Source of the DNA: Talpa occidentalis
Taxonomy: Eukaryota; Chordata; Mammalia; Eulipotyphla; Talpidae
Direction: 5' to 3'
NCBI RefSeq assembly: GCF_014898055.3
Contig: NW_023602073.1
Coordinates: 17,655,784-17,719,783 of the forward strand
Length of the DNA stretch: 64,000 bases
In this document: one piece after another, positions 1-11,900 of the stretch
Layout: each line of letters starts with the position of its first letter
Numbering within the stretch: the stretch's first letter is position 1
Notes under the pieces: model-generated
Told to the model about the DNA's origin: nothing
Database searches by the model: none
Seen by the model: the letters and a program-made list of their open reading frames with translations, nothing else
Program-made: the position numbers and the translations under genes

Positions 1-694
1 AGGCCTTATTTTAATTTTTTTTGTTGTGTAATTTTGGTTTACAGCACGATACGGTTTAGGGGGGTAGGTTTGCAGCTCTTTGAATGTCTGCATCACGTGC
101 TCACCAACAAAGCACCAATAACCATCAGTCACAATCCCCTAGACCCCCTCCCCACTTTGCACACCCTGCCCCCAGATTTTAACTTTCAGTGTTGCCTTTT
201 CAAACTGGTTCCAAATTCCTTCAATAATTGGAAGAATATATTCTAGAAATTCATTTTTATCTAAACAAGTTTTTTATAGAACTCAACCGGAGAAACACTA
301 GCCTAAAAGATCAGATCCAGTCCCTGGGCTTTCTTGCCCCTGCATCGCAGTCACTCAACAGAAGCCCCCTTCCTTCTGCCCCACATGTGCCCCATGCTTA
401 CGTGTGTGCCCATGCTGGCCTGACCACACCGCCTGCAACCTCCAGGATTCCACAGGCTACAGGTCAAAGTGTCGACCAGTTGTGTTCTCATCTGGAGTCT
501 TGGCTGAGGAAGAGTCCATTTCCTTTGGCCTTTTCTGCCTGACCCTCGAAGGAACCCCAGGAGAGGCAGCCAGACAGCACTGGAGATGAGCTAAGAGGGC
601 GCCGGGGAGAGAGGAAGAGGCAGCGGGGCCTAGAAAGGGCCCAAAAGCATATGGCTTAGATAGGGAGTACTCACCTCTCTTTAATCTGTTGCAG

Positions 695-3600
695 TTTGGA
701 GAAAAGCCTGGGCCTATGCTGGTGAGTCGTCACTGAAAGCCACAAGGAAAGAAGTTAGTGCTCTTTCTCCATCTTCCCACGCCACAGTGGCCTGGCAGAG
801 TGAGGCCAAAAATGGAGACCCGGGAAGCTCCATGCAGCATGGTCCTAGTTCACCACCTGCACCTCTTTCCTTTCCAGCAGTGCAGACCATTTGGGAGGGG
901 TTCCCCATTCTTGAAGTCCCCCTCATCCACTGTCTCTCTTTGGTTGTGCGACTTCTCAATATTTCCAGCACCAGATACCTAAGGGTACAACTAGAAAAGC
1001 TTCATTTGGTGGTACTTGGTCTTAAGTAGGTCATGTGCCTCTTCGAGGAGATCTGTTGATACTGCCCAGATCCTCCCTCGCTGAGCACAGGTGCCATTTC
1101 ATAATTTGGTCCCCTAGAAAGGAAGGAAAAATCAAACCTTGTGAACTGACTTTTTAAAAAGCTAACATTTACTAAGCAGCTACTAAGACACTTCAGGCAC
1201 CAGTCTTAGTACCACCCATTCTTTCATTTATCAGCCCTCACAGGAATCCAAGGGGGTAGGTGTTATAATTATGCCCAAGTGCAATGGAGGAAATTAATCT
1301 TGCTCAAAATCACACATCCAGGAGATGGCGACACTGCGATACAAGCCCAGGGAGACTGGCCTCCCAGCTCTGCTCCCTCCTCTGACCCTGCAGTATACAG
1401 TTAGGCCAGTATACAGTATACTGACCCTGCGGTATATAGTTAAGCCCTTTTTCTTGACATGAGGGAGGTTCTGTTATTTCTTTCTCTCTTTTTTAAAGAT
1501 ATATTTTATTTATTTATGCATGCAAGAACTGGGGTGCAGGCCAGGAGTACAGGAGGTGAGAGGATTCACCAGAGACAGAGTGGGGAGCAGAACAGGTAGA
1601 TTCACTGGCATACACTGCTGAGGGGAGCAGCAGTCAAGAGAGGAGAGGTCTGCTGCGCCATGTTGGTTAGCTCCCTGGCTGGGATCAAATGGCTGGAGAT
1701 AGTTTGATAGCACTGAGACTTTAACCCTTGTGCCACCGAGGAGGCCCAGTTTCTGTTATTTCAAGCAAGCTCTTCAAGGTCACACAGATGATTAATTCTG
1801 ACTTAAGAGATGCTGACTCTTCTTTGTTTACCTAGTTTGGGTGTTCCCCAGGGACTCCCCCTGCCATTCTACTTATGATTTTTAGGAAATTTCCATGTGG
1901 GGTACTTCCACATTCACATCCCAACTCTACCTGGATTGTTCCATAGCAACTCAGACCACATTAAATTCAATATTCTCCCAACTCCTCCATTACATTCTTA
2001 TTCTTTTTTTTTCTGGGATCTATATTATATAATCTTATCTGCATAGGGATTACATCATCTACATTATTATAAAATCACCATTATCTACCCAACTACCCAA
2101 GCAAAAACTTCAATCACCCAGGATTTTTCTTTCTTAGCTCATTCTAATCAACCAATTCTATCAGTTCTTCCTTCTAAGTGGCTCTCAAATCAATCTTATT
2201 TTCTACCCACACGGCTCTACATCAGAGGGCTCTACCCTCTGTAAATTCTTGTTTTTCTCTTGTTATGGCCTCATTTATGTGATGTGTATTTACTAAGTGC
2301 TTTTTGTATGTTAAGCTCAGCTCTAAAGAAGACTAGCCAGGCACAGAGATAAAGAATGAGAAGGGCGAGGGCTTAACAGAGGCCAGAGATCACTACAGTC
2401 CTTCTAAGAAGATGACATTTAAGACAAAACACAATGGATGGGAAGGAATCAACATGTCAAGACCCAGGACTTCCCATATCCAGGCGGTCTGGGGGCAGAT
2501 ACAAAGGTCCCAAGGGGGGAAATATACAAAAAGACTAAGAAACTGAATGGCAGCTCTTGTGCCTAGGTGGGGCAGTGTGAAGGGCCAAGAGATGGCAGGA
2601 GATGTGGTGCACGAGAACAGCTAGCCCAGTCCACACTAATGTCTTTGGATTTATTTTAACTGTGATGAGAAACCAGGGCCTCCCTGGTTGTGCAAGAGAT
2701 TAAAACACAGGGCTGTGAAGCTATCTGCAACCACTGCAGCATGAGTTCAATCCCCAGCCAGGGAGGTGACCCTCATGTGATGAGAAACCATTGGGAACTT
2801 TAGGCTAAGGAGGAATGCCATCTGATTTATATTTTTAAAGATCACTTTGACTGCAGCTCTGTTAAGAATAGATTATAGAGAGGCCAGAGGGAAAGCAAGA
2901 AAGTCTGGGGCTGCAGTGGCAATCCAAGCCAGCCCATCATGGCGTCTTTGATGGAGATGGTGAAAAGCAGTTGTTGGATTTGGGATATGTCTAAAAAAAG
3001 ACTTGCTGATAGGTCCATGTGATATGTCTTGCTTAGGTTTTTGGCCCAAGCAACCGGGTGAATTACAGGGTATTTTTAGGAGGAAATTCAAAGTTCTAGT
3101 TTGGACTGAAGTCAACAGTCCAAACTGTTTGCAAGCATGAATCTGGAGTGCCTGGTAAATGCAGGAGACTTGGGAGTTATGTATGTATTTGTGGTATTTA
3201 AAATCATGGGATGATTGGATAATACTACTTAGGGAGAGTGTTTAGAGAGAAAAAGACCTCAGAGGTAGTGAATTCTAGGGCTCCCCAACATTTAGAGACT
3301 GGAGAATTGAGGAGCTAGCAAAGGAGAGTGAGAAACAGTAACCAGTGAAATAAGAAGGAAATCCCAGGAAGAGACATGTTCCAGAAGCTGGAGAAAGAAT
3401 GAGTTGGTGTCAGATGCAGCTAAGAATTTGAATGAAATGGAAACTGTTGATTGGATTGGCAAAGTGATGGTGAGTGCTGAACTTGGATGAAAAACAAAGA
3501 ATCAGAGATGTTAGTGAAGGATAGGCTGAGTTTATTCCTCAGTCAGGGAAGCCTGGATCTAGCAAACAGGGGCTTGGCTCTGTGGTGGGGCCTCCAGATG

Positions 3601-5478
3601 AACAACCAAAGAAGGTTTGAGCTGTGGAGACTGACAATTACATAAGCATGTATAAGGCTGTGAAAGAGGAAAGCAAGCAATTAGAAAGGATTCTCTGAAA
3701 TAAATGAACTAGAGACAGAAGGTAAGATTTGAGGGCTTTTAGGAGAACTGACAGGATTTTATAGACTTTCCCTTTGAAGTGATAAGATTTGCTTCTTTGT
3801 CTTGAGATTGAGTTCCTTGACAGGCAGGGTCTGTGTTTTAGCATGTAACTCCTTGGTACCTAGCACTTAAAAGAACTATGCATGGAAATAGCCTAGAAAG
3901 AGAGCCGACTCTAGGCTACAGCTGACCTGCTTCAGGGTAGGCTAACTGTTAGAGCAGACTCCACGTCTCATCAGGTGAACATCAAGGACTTGTATTTCTC
4001 TGTCTCTTCAGAGTTGTATCTCTCTATCTCTTCAGAGTTTAGGACAGATCCTAAAGCAAAGTGAGAGTTCTACTCCATATCCATCTTCTAGGGCCTTGCC
4101 CTACTCTGCATTCGATCAACAGATGAGGAAAAGGGGGTAGGAATGCCTCACAGAGGGTTTCTCCTGGGCTCAGTCTGCAAGTGGCCCCTCTTCTCTGGGG
4201 TATCAAAGGAAGGCTGGGGAATGTTACCTAGTTGTAGCCCCAAGAGGAGAAAATTCAAAGGAGGAAATTCAAAGAGGAGAAAGAACCAGTGTTTGGTGCA
4301 GAACTAGGAGTTTCTGCCACATGACTTATATAAGCTACGAGATTCTGGGAAAGTCTATTAAGGATGGATATTTATTAGACCAGAGATCCACACAATAGGC
4401 CGAAAAGCCCTGGTCAAGTGTCCCTCACTTGTCCCTCAGTCAAGTGTCCCCCTGGGGCTTCAGATTGGCAGAGAGGTGTGGCTGAAGGTGGTCCTCAGGG
4501 CCTGTCCATTCCTTCCTTCTACAAACATTATTAAGCACTGAGTGTGAGCCAGGAACCGACAGTACTAATGAGTGCAAAGATGAACAAACACAGCCTGCTT
4601 TGTCAGGCTGTAATATAGCAGAGGAGAGAACTAGGAAACAAACACTAGTGCAGGGACATAAGAGGGGTTTACACAAAATGAGTGGATGGGATGGAGGGAG
4701 GGAGAGATTCCTAACCAGCTGCCCATGCCCCCCAAAATCCGGACCTTGGGATTTCAGAAGTCTGAATATTCTCCTCATTATAAGTTTCTCAGTTCTCCCA
4801 GAGGCTCTTTGAAGCATGTTCTTGGGGACATTTGGTAATATTAGTATCACCTGAGCTCTTTGCAAAGGGAAGAAGAGGACTTAATGGGTCAAGGCATCTT
4901 CTCCCTCAGGGAGGGCCCTGGTGTGGGGATTGACCCAGAACCCTCTTTCTTATTTCTCAGCCAATGTGACTCTCGGTCCAGACACTGCCCATTTTGAGCC
5001 CTTTCTGTCTGAAGACCACAAAAGTGTGAGGCAGAAGGAAATACGGCAGAATCTCCCCAAAGATCCTGAAAGGTTTTCTGTTGACCCTTGTGTGCTGGGC
5101 CTTGAGGCCTTCTCTTCAGGGAGACATTACTGGGAGGTTGAAGTTGGGGACAGGACTTACTGGGAGCTTGGGGTTTGTGAGGAAAACTTGGAAAGAATGA
5201 GGGGAATCAGAGTGACACCTCAAAATGGAATCTGGCTCATGGAACAGTACGTTAAAAAGTGCCAAGCCCTCACCTCCCCACCGACACTCCTCCCCATGAG
5301 TAAACCCCCTAGTCAGGTGGGCATCTTCTTAGGCTATGAGGCTGGGATGATCTCCTTCTTCAGCATGGCTGATGGGTCCCACATCTACACCTTCCCCCAG
5401 ACTTCCTTCTCTGGCACCCTCCAGCCTTTCTTTGGCCTCTGGATCCATGACCCAACTCCTCTGACCATCTGTCACTGA
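695..5478 (+). CDS. Butyrophilin, BTN3-like, 3' part only (27-nt mini-exon plus B30.2 exon)
   Basis: Two exons are visible. A 27-nt mini-exon (695-721, acceptor TTGCAG, donor GTGAGT) encodes WRKAWAYA, the usual BTN heptad exon. After a 4.2 kb intron, the B30.2 exon 4961-5478 follows acceptor TTTCTCAG and joins in phase 1 (Ala-Asn-Val-Thr-Leu). It is open for 172 codons with PRY then SPRY, including [21 protein letters not shown] and GSHIYTFP. The B30.2 motifs LDP and LDYE read LGP and LGYE. The protein stops right after LTICH, so there is no C-terminal tail as in BTN3A or BTN1A1. IgV, IgC, membrane and earlier mini-exons must lie left of the window; I could not find the 21-nt exon. GDR, GSHIYTFP and PTPLTIC resemble BTN3, and the position next to BTN2A fits, but a BTN1/BTNL-type paralogue is possible. 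BTN family members are T-cell-regulating membrane proteins with a cytosolic B30.2. Confidence 0.72.
1150..1345 (+). repeat. MIR element
   Basis: Diverged MIR text: TTTACTAAGCAGCTACTAAG, TTATCAGCCCTCACAGGAAT, and CTTGCTCAAAATCACACA. Confidence 0.65.
1481..1750 (-). repeat. tRNA-derived SINE, copy 1
   Basis: Full-length copy flanked by the 12-bp duplication TTCTGTTATTTC (1469-1480 and 1751-1762). On the minus strand it has the family's GAGGCCTCC-like head, a GCAGTGTATGCC body and an AAATAAATA tail. It lies in the last intron of the BTN3-like gene. Confidence 0.9.
2676..2775 (+). repeat. SINE head only, tailless, with perfect 15-bp target duplication
   Basis: Contains only the tRNA-like first ~100 nt of the SINE (GGGCCTCCCTGGTTGTGC to CAGGGAGGTGACCCTCA), with no body and no A-rich tail. 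It is flanked by TGTGATGAGAAACCA at 2661-2675 and 2776-2790. The duplication shows it inserted in this short form. Confidence 0.85.
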
Positions 5479-5739
5479 GGACTGAGGACACCAGTCCCCA
5501 GATTTTCTCTCAGTTGAACCTCTGGGGAGAACTAATTGGTCACTGGGGTTGAGGAGCCATTTCCAGGGACAAAGCCCCCCAGGCCTCCACAACAACCAGT
5601 GATGATTTTTGCTCCCAGAGCTGCAGCTGCTCCCAGTCTTCCTCCAGATCAATTTCAATGACTTTTTCAATGTTTTATAATTTTTCAATCTAGATTTTTT
5701 TTCTCCAGTTCATAAATTTGTCTATTTCTCTTTCCCCTA

Positions 5740-5745
5740 AATAAA
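5740..5745 (+). terminator. Probable polyadenylation signal of the BTN3-like gene
   Basis: The canonical AATAAA lies 262 nt downstream of the B30.2 stop codon on the same strand and is the first clear signal in the 3' UTR. No transcript evidence is available, so the site is inferred. Confidence 0.45.
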
Positions 5746-6289
5746 TTCCTGCCATTAAAATATGTTACAGTTAAATACACATTCTTTAACTTTTCTGTGC
5801 TGTACATGTCCATATATTGTTCCGTGACTTGTTTTTTTACTGAAAACTGCATCTTAAAGACTAATCTTTTATTATTTGTAACCAAAATGGTCTTCGTCCT
5901 TGTGACAACTAATGCTGCTACAAATCTCTTTGTATGTAAGTAATTTTGCATAGCTCCAAATTCTTCAAAGTGCGGTAACTGTGTAAAAGGGAACTGAATC
6001 GTTATTAAGTATTGTGCTTGTCTATCTGTTTCTAACAGGAGAAAGTTTCTGCACACATTTTGATATCTATCAGGCGCTTCTCTTATAGTTAACACTAGAG
6101 CTGCACCTTTCAGCTTTGCATTCCTTTAATATCAATCCAGGCAGCTCATTCTCCTTAACTCTACCCAATCAATGTTGAGAAGTCTGGTCAAATCCAGTCT
6201 CCACTTAGCGAACAATTTCATGGCCTAATCTACATGAAGCACGGTTGGAAGCAAATTGCCTTGATTATTTCATCCTCAAAGCAGCAACC

Positions 6290-6470
6290 CCAAAAGGAAG
6301 GTACTGTTAATGTCATTATTTTACATTACATTATTTCCTGTCTAGGAAAGCAGAGGCACAGAGAGGTTAAGTAGCTGACCCAAAGTCACACAGCCAATAA
6401 AGATGACCAGGGCAACCTGGCTTCAGCATCTAATGGCTTTCACTACTCCGTTATGCCACCTCTCCTCACT
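6290..6470 (+). repeat. MIR element
   Basis: MIR core and tail: GAGGCACAGAGAGGTTAAGT, AGCTGACCCAAAGTCACACA, ending near CACTACTCCGTTATGCCACC. Confidence 0.7.
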
Positions 6471-7453
6471 AATTTTGAATGTCAGTGCCTAATACCTACA
6501 AGATGGTAGTTTCTTGAGAAAAAATTGTTTAATCCATGCCCTTTTTCACCTGCATTTTTCTCCCAGAATTTCATATAAAGATCTGAATGAGAATTAGACG
6601 TAGGACCCTATTTCCTTGAAAACTAGAATAAGAGTTAGGAAATGCTGGGCCCCAAAACCCCTATCTGAAGTTCAGAATCTAGGTTGGAAGTCAAGGCTGT
6701 TTCTATGTCAAAATAACTTGGATCTTCCGGATAAGTCAAATGTTTCATCCTTCAGATATGATTTCCAGGAGCAAAACTTTGTTAAACTATGAATTTTAAG
6801 AATGAAATCTCTCAGTGATTAAGATACCTCAAAACTCTCAGAGAATGGGCAGTTTCATCCCTTGAGCTGCAACCTGACTTTGGGAGAAGTTCATTTCCTG
6901 TTAACTGTGGTTGACTACACCAAAATACTATGCTTGGTGACAGGGAGGACAGAATCTTAGATTCTGAGCTAGTTTTTACTCTCTCACCCCTCTCTGAAGT
7001 CATGCTCATTCTGCCTTACCTCAGCTTCCTTCACAAGTGACTATGCCTGCCGTTCTTCAAGTGATGTGAGGGGTCCTACACCCTACCTGTCTCTAAGAAC
7101 AGGGAGGCCCTTCTTGGGTGTCAGCCAAGAGGGGAGCATATCTCTTAGCAGATGCCAGCGAATAAGCAGAACGGACTGGGGGCAGTGCTAATCCGGGACG
7201 CAGGCTCTACATGACAGGCAGTCCTGGAGTCCCCCTGTTTCCACAGACTCTTGGAGGTGGCTCCTACTAGGCTTGGCCAGGCACCCAGACCAGGCTGTCA
7301 GTAACACTGGGGATTGCTCACTAGGAGCTTGAGATACTCAGATAAAGATAACCCAAGGTCATTTTAGAATATATGGGTGAAAGGCACCCCCTTGCTTATA
7401 TTTCCAACACAGCATTTGTGCCTCAAGCGTTTTTGTGTCAAGAGATAAATTCT

Positions 7454-7640
7454 GGGCCTCCCCTGGTGGCGCAGCAGTTGCCTCGCCAGCTACTCCCCTC
7501 AGCAGTGTGTTTCGTCAGTCTGCCTGTTCTGTTCCCTACTCTGGCTCTGGTGAATTCTCTCACCCTCCCGCGCTTCTGACTGTACCCAGTGCTTGTATAA
7601 ATAAATAAATAAATCTTTAAAAAAAAAAAAAGAGAGAGAG
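7454..7640 (+). repeat. tRNA-derived SINE with internal deletion, copy 3
   Basis: Flanked by the 13-bp duplication AGAGATAAATTCT (7441-7453 and 7641-7653). The head runs to GGCGCAGCAGTTG and then jumps to the central CAGCTACTCCCCTCAGCAG, losing about 110 nt. The tail TGACTGTACCCAGTGCTTG places it in the second SINE subfamily, with copies at 35999 and 39147. Confidence 0.88.
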
Positions 7641-8184
7641 AGAGATAAATTCTTTGATTCCCACCAGTGGCCAGAGGCTAAGGCGCCTTGTCTTCTACAG
7701 CTTGTGGCCGGGAGCCATGTGGTGGGGACCCTGTGGACTTGCTGCTGCTTCTCGCTGGAGCGGGGAACTTCCAGTGGCCACAGCACATAGAAATAATGGA
7801 AAAAGAAATGACAGGGCTGGGAAAGCAGCTGGGACACAATTCAAGGGTTATCTGACCCTGAAGGGAATCTGAGACCCTCACATGGAGGAGGGAACCCCAA
7901 AACCTCTTCACCTCCCCAGAACTCAACACCTCTGCACTGGTTTATTTTCAGAGGTCCTCCCCCACTGCATCCCCATACCAGTATTTTTTATTCTTGTTTT
8001 CTAGAGAAGTCCAGGATGAATTCACCAAGCTGCTACATCACTGGGACGAGCATCATTTTGGGATCCCTGCTTTAAACTCTTAATGAGTCTTCACTGTTTA
8101 TTGCAGAGTGGAGGAAGACCTGACAAGTGATCAAAGCAGGAAACTTTTTAAACCTTTTAGTCAGAAACAAGAATAATCTTGAAG

Positions 8185-8411
8185 AAGGTCCTCCCTGGCC
8201 AGGGAGCTAACCCACATGGTGCAGCAGACCTCTCCTGTCTGCCCACTGCTCCCCTCAGCAGTGTATTTCAGTAGATCCGCCTGTTCTGCAACCCACTCTG
8301 TCTCTGGTGAGTCTTCTTATTTTGGTCTACACCCCTACAGCTCTTGTACGCATAGATAGATAAATCTTTAAAAAAAAAAAAAAAAAGAAGAAGAAGAAGA
8401 AGAAGAAGAAG
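8185..8411 (+). repeat. tRNA-derived SINE lacking most of its head, with (GAA)n tail
   Basis: The head is deleted between two CCCTGG copies, joining CTCCCTGG directly to CCAGGGAGC. The poly-A tail has grown into a GAA microsatellite (about 8386-8411). The flanks AAGAATAATCTTGAAG and AAGAATCTTAAAG are a diverged target duplication. Confidence 0.82.
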
Positions 8412-8439
8412 AAGAATCTTAAAGAACTGACAAAACAGA

Positions 8440-9050
8440 GGGGCTTAAACTAAGGGTATTAAGTGGTAAGGAAGTAACCAGAAAGACAAGGGTTAAGTTT
8501 AACAAGGTTTGCTTATACAACATTCTGGGTCTTGAAGCCTCTGTCTTTGAAAATAAGAATTTCTTTATCCTCCTGGCACAGGGATGAAATTGTTAGGAAG
8601 GATTGGAAATTTCCCCCTGTCTCTCTGGGTTATTCTTCTCCGGTTGCTCAAGCAATCAAATTAACATCTGGCAGATTAGTAGGAAAAAAAAGAACAAATT
8701 TGATTCCATACATATGTGGACTCTAGGTAGATCCCAAGGTCAGGGAAAAGAAACGGGGGTGTATGTCTTGAGATAAGGAAGGTGACTTAAAAACGTATGG
8801 TAAACAAGGGTTGGTTAGTAAGGTTTGTTATGAAGATCCAAATAAGTATCTTCTTCCTTGATACAATGCTAATACTCCTCTTCCTGGAAAATGGAAATTT
8901 CCTTCATAAATGTTACTTTTACAAAAGGAAAAAATATGTTCAGGATTTAGAGTCTCCCCTTGTCTGCTGTTCCTTAATTGGCTTCAGCTCAAAATAAACC
9001 TCAGACGAAAGTGGCATATTTGGGGGCAGCATATTCTGACCAGCTTAGTC
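8440..9050. repeat. Unnamed old interspersed repeat family B, copy 1
   Basis: Shares blocks with 11460-11900, 25840-26290 and 46020-46500: a 'caaattaacatc...cagattag' start, an 'aatttgattccatacatatg' segment, and an end with 'ttcagctcaaaataa...aaagtggcatatttg'. I cannot name the family. Confidence 0.5.
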
Positions 9051-10052
9051 TGAAAGATAATATAACAAAATATTAACAATTGGTGAATCAAGGTAAAGGA
9101 TAAAAAAATACACATTTTTCAAACTTGAACTATTGAATTGAATAAATCTCAGTGAAAGTAAAATCTCTTTTTGGAGGGAGCATTAATATCAAGATATGAA
9201 TCCACATTCATTCTTCCATCTTAAAAAAAAAAGTTTTTGAGCTAATCACAAGACAGGTTATATGCTGTAACATATGCTTTTATCAGCATGAGGGTTAAAT
9301 TATAATTGCTTACCTAGAATTGCAATCAGGAAGGTTGTGACACTTTCAAGTTTGTAATGAGAATAGAATTTTGCCTTGGGGACAGACTTTCTTTCTTGTA
9401 GCTACACCCAACTCTCTCTTGGTAGAAGTAGCTCAACTTCCTCTCTGTGAAAAGTATACAGGATATAAAAAAATGGAAGCAGAGCTAGAAAAGACATATT
9501 TCATGAGAAATATTACTTCTTTGCTAGAAGTGGGTAATGGTAGAAGTGTAATTCCCTTGCTAGAAGTGGAAGTGTGTAGGACTCCTCTCAAAGATAATAT
9601 TGTTAGGGGGAAGTGTCAGGCACCCCGTTTTGTATCGGGGTTGCTCTACAACAATATGAACACCTCTTCTTTTTTTTGGCGGGGGGTAGCATCTGCCCCC
9701 ATGAGTCTACACTCCTTAACTGTTTTGTGTTACTTCTGAATTCCACCCCCACTCCAGACCAAAGCCATCAAGACACCAGAAACTATAAATCCCATCATCA
9801 CCAAAGGGTGGGGGGGGTTGCTGGGACCTGAGGGTGGAGTTAAGCAGCCAGGTTTGGTATAAAACAAGACATGCAGGCCTTGGGGATCCTCTTGGCCTCT
9901 TGGCTCTTGGCTTGACTCTTGGCTTTTCACCAGCTCTCAGCGTGCCATTGAGATTACAGGTCAGTGGAACTGGTAGGACACATTCAAGAATTTATCTCCC
10001 TCTTTTTCTTCCTGAGTTATTCATTTCTTTATTTCCCCTTCTTTTGTAAATA

Positions 10053-10714
10053 TGTAACAGGGTGGTCCCCAGGAAAGGGGGAGGTTCCCTGCCCCACCCA
10101 AGGGAGGGTGGAGCTGAGCAGGAAGAGGAGAAGCTGGAGAAGAGACTGAGGAAGGAAGCAGGATGGAGCCAGGAGACCTGGAGGAGGCGCATGGAGCCTA
10201 GAGACACGTAAAGAAACTGCGCTTGTCTTTTGGTCGTGGACTGGGTGACACAGATGTGGGTGAGACCTGTGGGGAGGTGACAATGGCAGCTTTTATCTTG
10301 GTGTTGATTTTGCTCTTTTCCTTACGGGCTTGTCCGGTTGTTTGTGACCCTTTGCTTTGGCGTATGAATTAATTTGAACTGAAGGCATTGGAGAACCTAC
10401 AGGCTCAAAAGAAACTTGAGCCTGTAGGTCAAGTGGGTCCCCACTGGAAGATGCTTTAGACTTGGGGCAGGCTTTGGGGCCTTGTTCTGGGCCGATCCCA
10501 TATGGATGGACTTTTACCCACGAGGGGACGGGTAACTTTGGATGCTTCATTTAGAAACTAGACTCTTTGCCTTACCTGTATTGTTTCCTAGTTTTATTAA
10601 AGTTCCTTCCCATTAAAGTCTCCTATGTTTTGGGTTGATGCGGCGGATGGCAGAACCCATTTAGAATAGGCAGGTTTGCGGGGTTTGGGCTGCCCCTCTC
10701 CCTGTCCTATAACA
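10053..10714 (+). mobile_element. Solo LTR, family A, copy 1, carrying an insertion
   Basis: Begins TGTAACAGGGTGGTCC and ends CCTGTCCTATAACA, matching copy 2 at 44341-44945 over its whole length. An ATTAAAG signal lies in the 3' part. No clear target duplication was found. A ~75-bp stretch at about 10355-10430 is absent from copy 2. No viral genes adjoin it. Confidence 0.75.
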
Positions 10715-11459
10715 GATTAACCCTTTATTAACCTTTTTGTGTGCCTGCCAGTTGAGTATTACTATAAGTCCCTTATAAGCACACGGGTAAGGACCCACAG
10801 TCAGCAACCCATTTCAAATGAGGGTTGCCCTGTAACAGGTCCTGTAGGAGAGAGGAATCATAGTGCAGATCCTCAGAAGCAGATATTGCAGTCACTGGGA
10901 AGAAAATAACTAGAAGCCAAAAATAACATTAACAAAGAAGATAGGAGCAGCCACAGTCTTGGGAGTCCAAAGACGCTGAGAACATTCCAGGCTGAAATCA
11001 CTGAAATTGTTCTAGGGGTGGTAAACATGTAGCCCGAGCAGGAACTCAGCAGCAGAAATGGATGAAACAATTGAGGTGAAAGGATGGATTGGGAAGTGGG
11101 ATAGAGGCCACAGGAGTTACAGCAGTGGTGTAAAAGGCAGCTGCAGACCATTGCTTGTCTGTTAAGGACAGCATTTGGAAATGTATCAGAAGGGAACCAA
11201 GTGGCCTCCAGAGGGAGGAGCATTTGGGCACTTGAAGGAATAGTTAAGAAATAAACCTCAGGAAGATTCTAGAAGAATCTAGAAGAATCTGTTCTAGAAG
11301 AAATCTAAAGAATGGCCCAATTCAAGCCTATGGTGCATGGGACGGGAACATTGTGTGGTTGTAGAGGAGGTATTGGCTAGACCATCTACTGGCAGAAAAG
11401 GAAACCCAAATGGAATGTCTTTGTTCATTGCTATAGGAAAGGGAAAATCTTCCTCAACC

Positions 11460-11900
11460 CTTAAAGTTTCTTTTGGCTAGCATAATAATTAAGCTGACAC
11501 AAAACAGATTAACAAGAGAAAAACAAATTTAATTTTAAACCTACAAGGGTTTGAAATAGACATGATGGTTTCCAGGAAAGATGGTTAAAAGTTAGCTTAC
11601 ATGCCTTCTTAAACCAAGGAATAGGATAGGGGCCTGGGGCTTCAAAGAGGGAGGAAGTAGGGCAATTCATATGACAATAAGGAGAGTAGATGTTGGGTAA
11701 TTAGAGGTTTGCCTTGCTATACAGATAGCTCATAAAGATTTGTTTCTGATAATTTCTCTAATTATAGGTAAGGTCCTCTATCTAAATTCTTCTAGGCAGT
11801 TAAGGGAGAAACAAAAGTTTCTTTTGAGCCTGTAGGTTCTCCAATGCCTTCAGTTCAAATTAATTCATACGCCAAAGTGAATTAATTGGCACATCTTGGA
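11460..11900. repeat. Unnamed repeat family B, copy 2
   Basis: Has ACAGATTAACAAGAGAAAAA, GGATAGGGGCCTGGGGCTTC and a terminal TTCAGTTCAAATTAATTC block aligned to the other copies. Its end (11815-11877) is the source of the inverted copy at 10355-10417. Confidence 0.5.

Noticed and set aside
1..694. Search for the 21-nt mini-exon of the BTN3-like gene
   Set aside because: No 21-nt segment with both a good acceptor and donor in phase 1 could be defended; a CAG near 44-46 gives the wrong length.
4440..4865. 141-codon minus-strand frame
   Set aside because: Intronic, partly in MIR-like sequence, and no recognisable protein features.
8386..8416. GAA repeat considered as a functional microsatellite
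   Set aside because: It is the expanded tail of the SINE at 8185.
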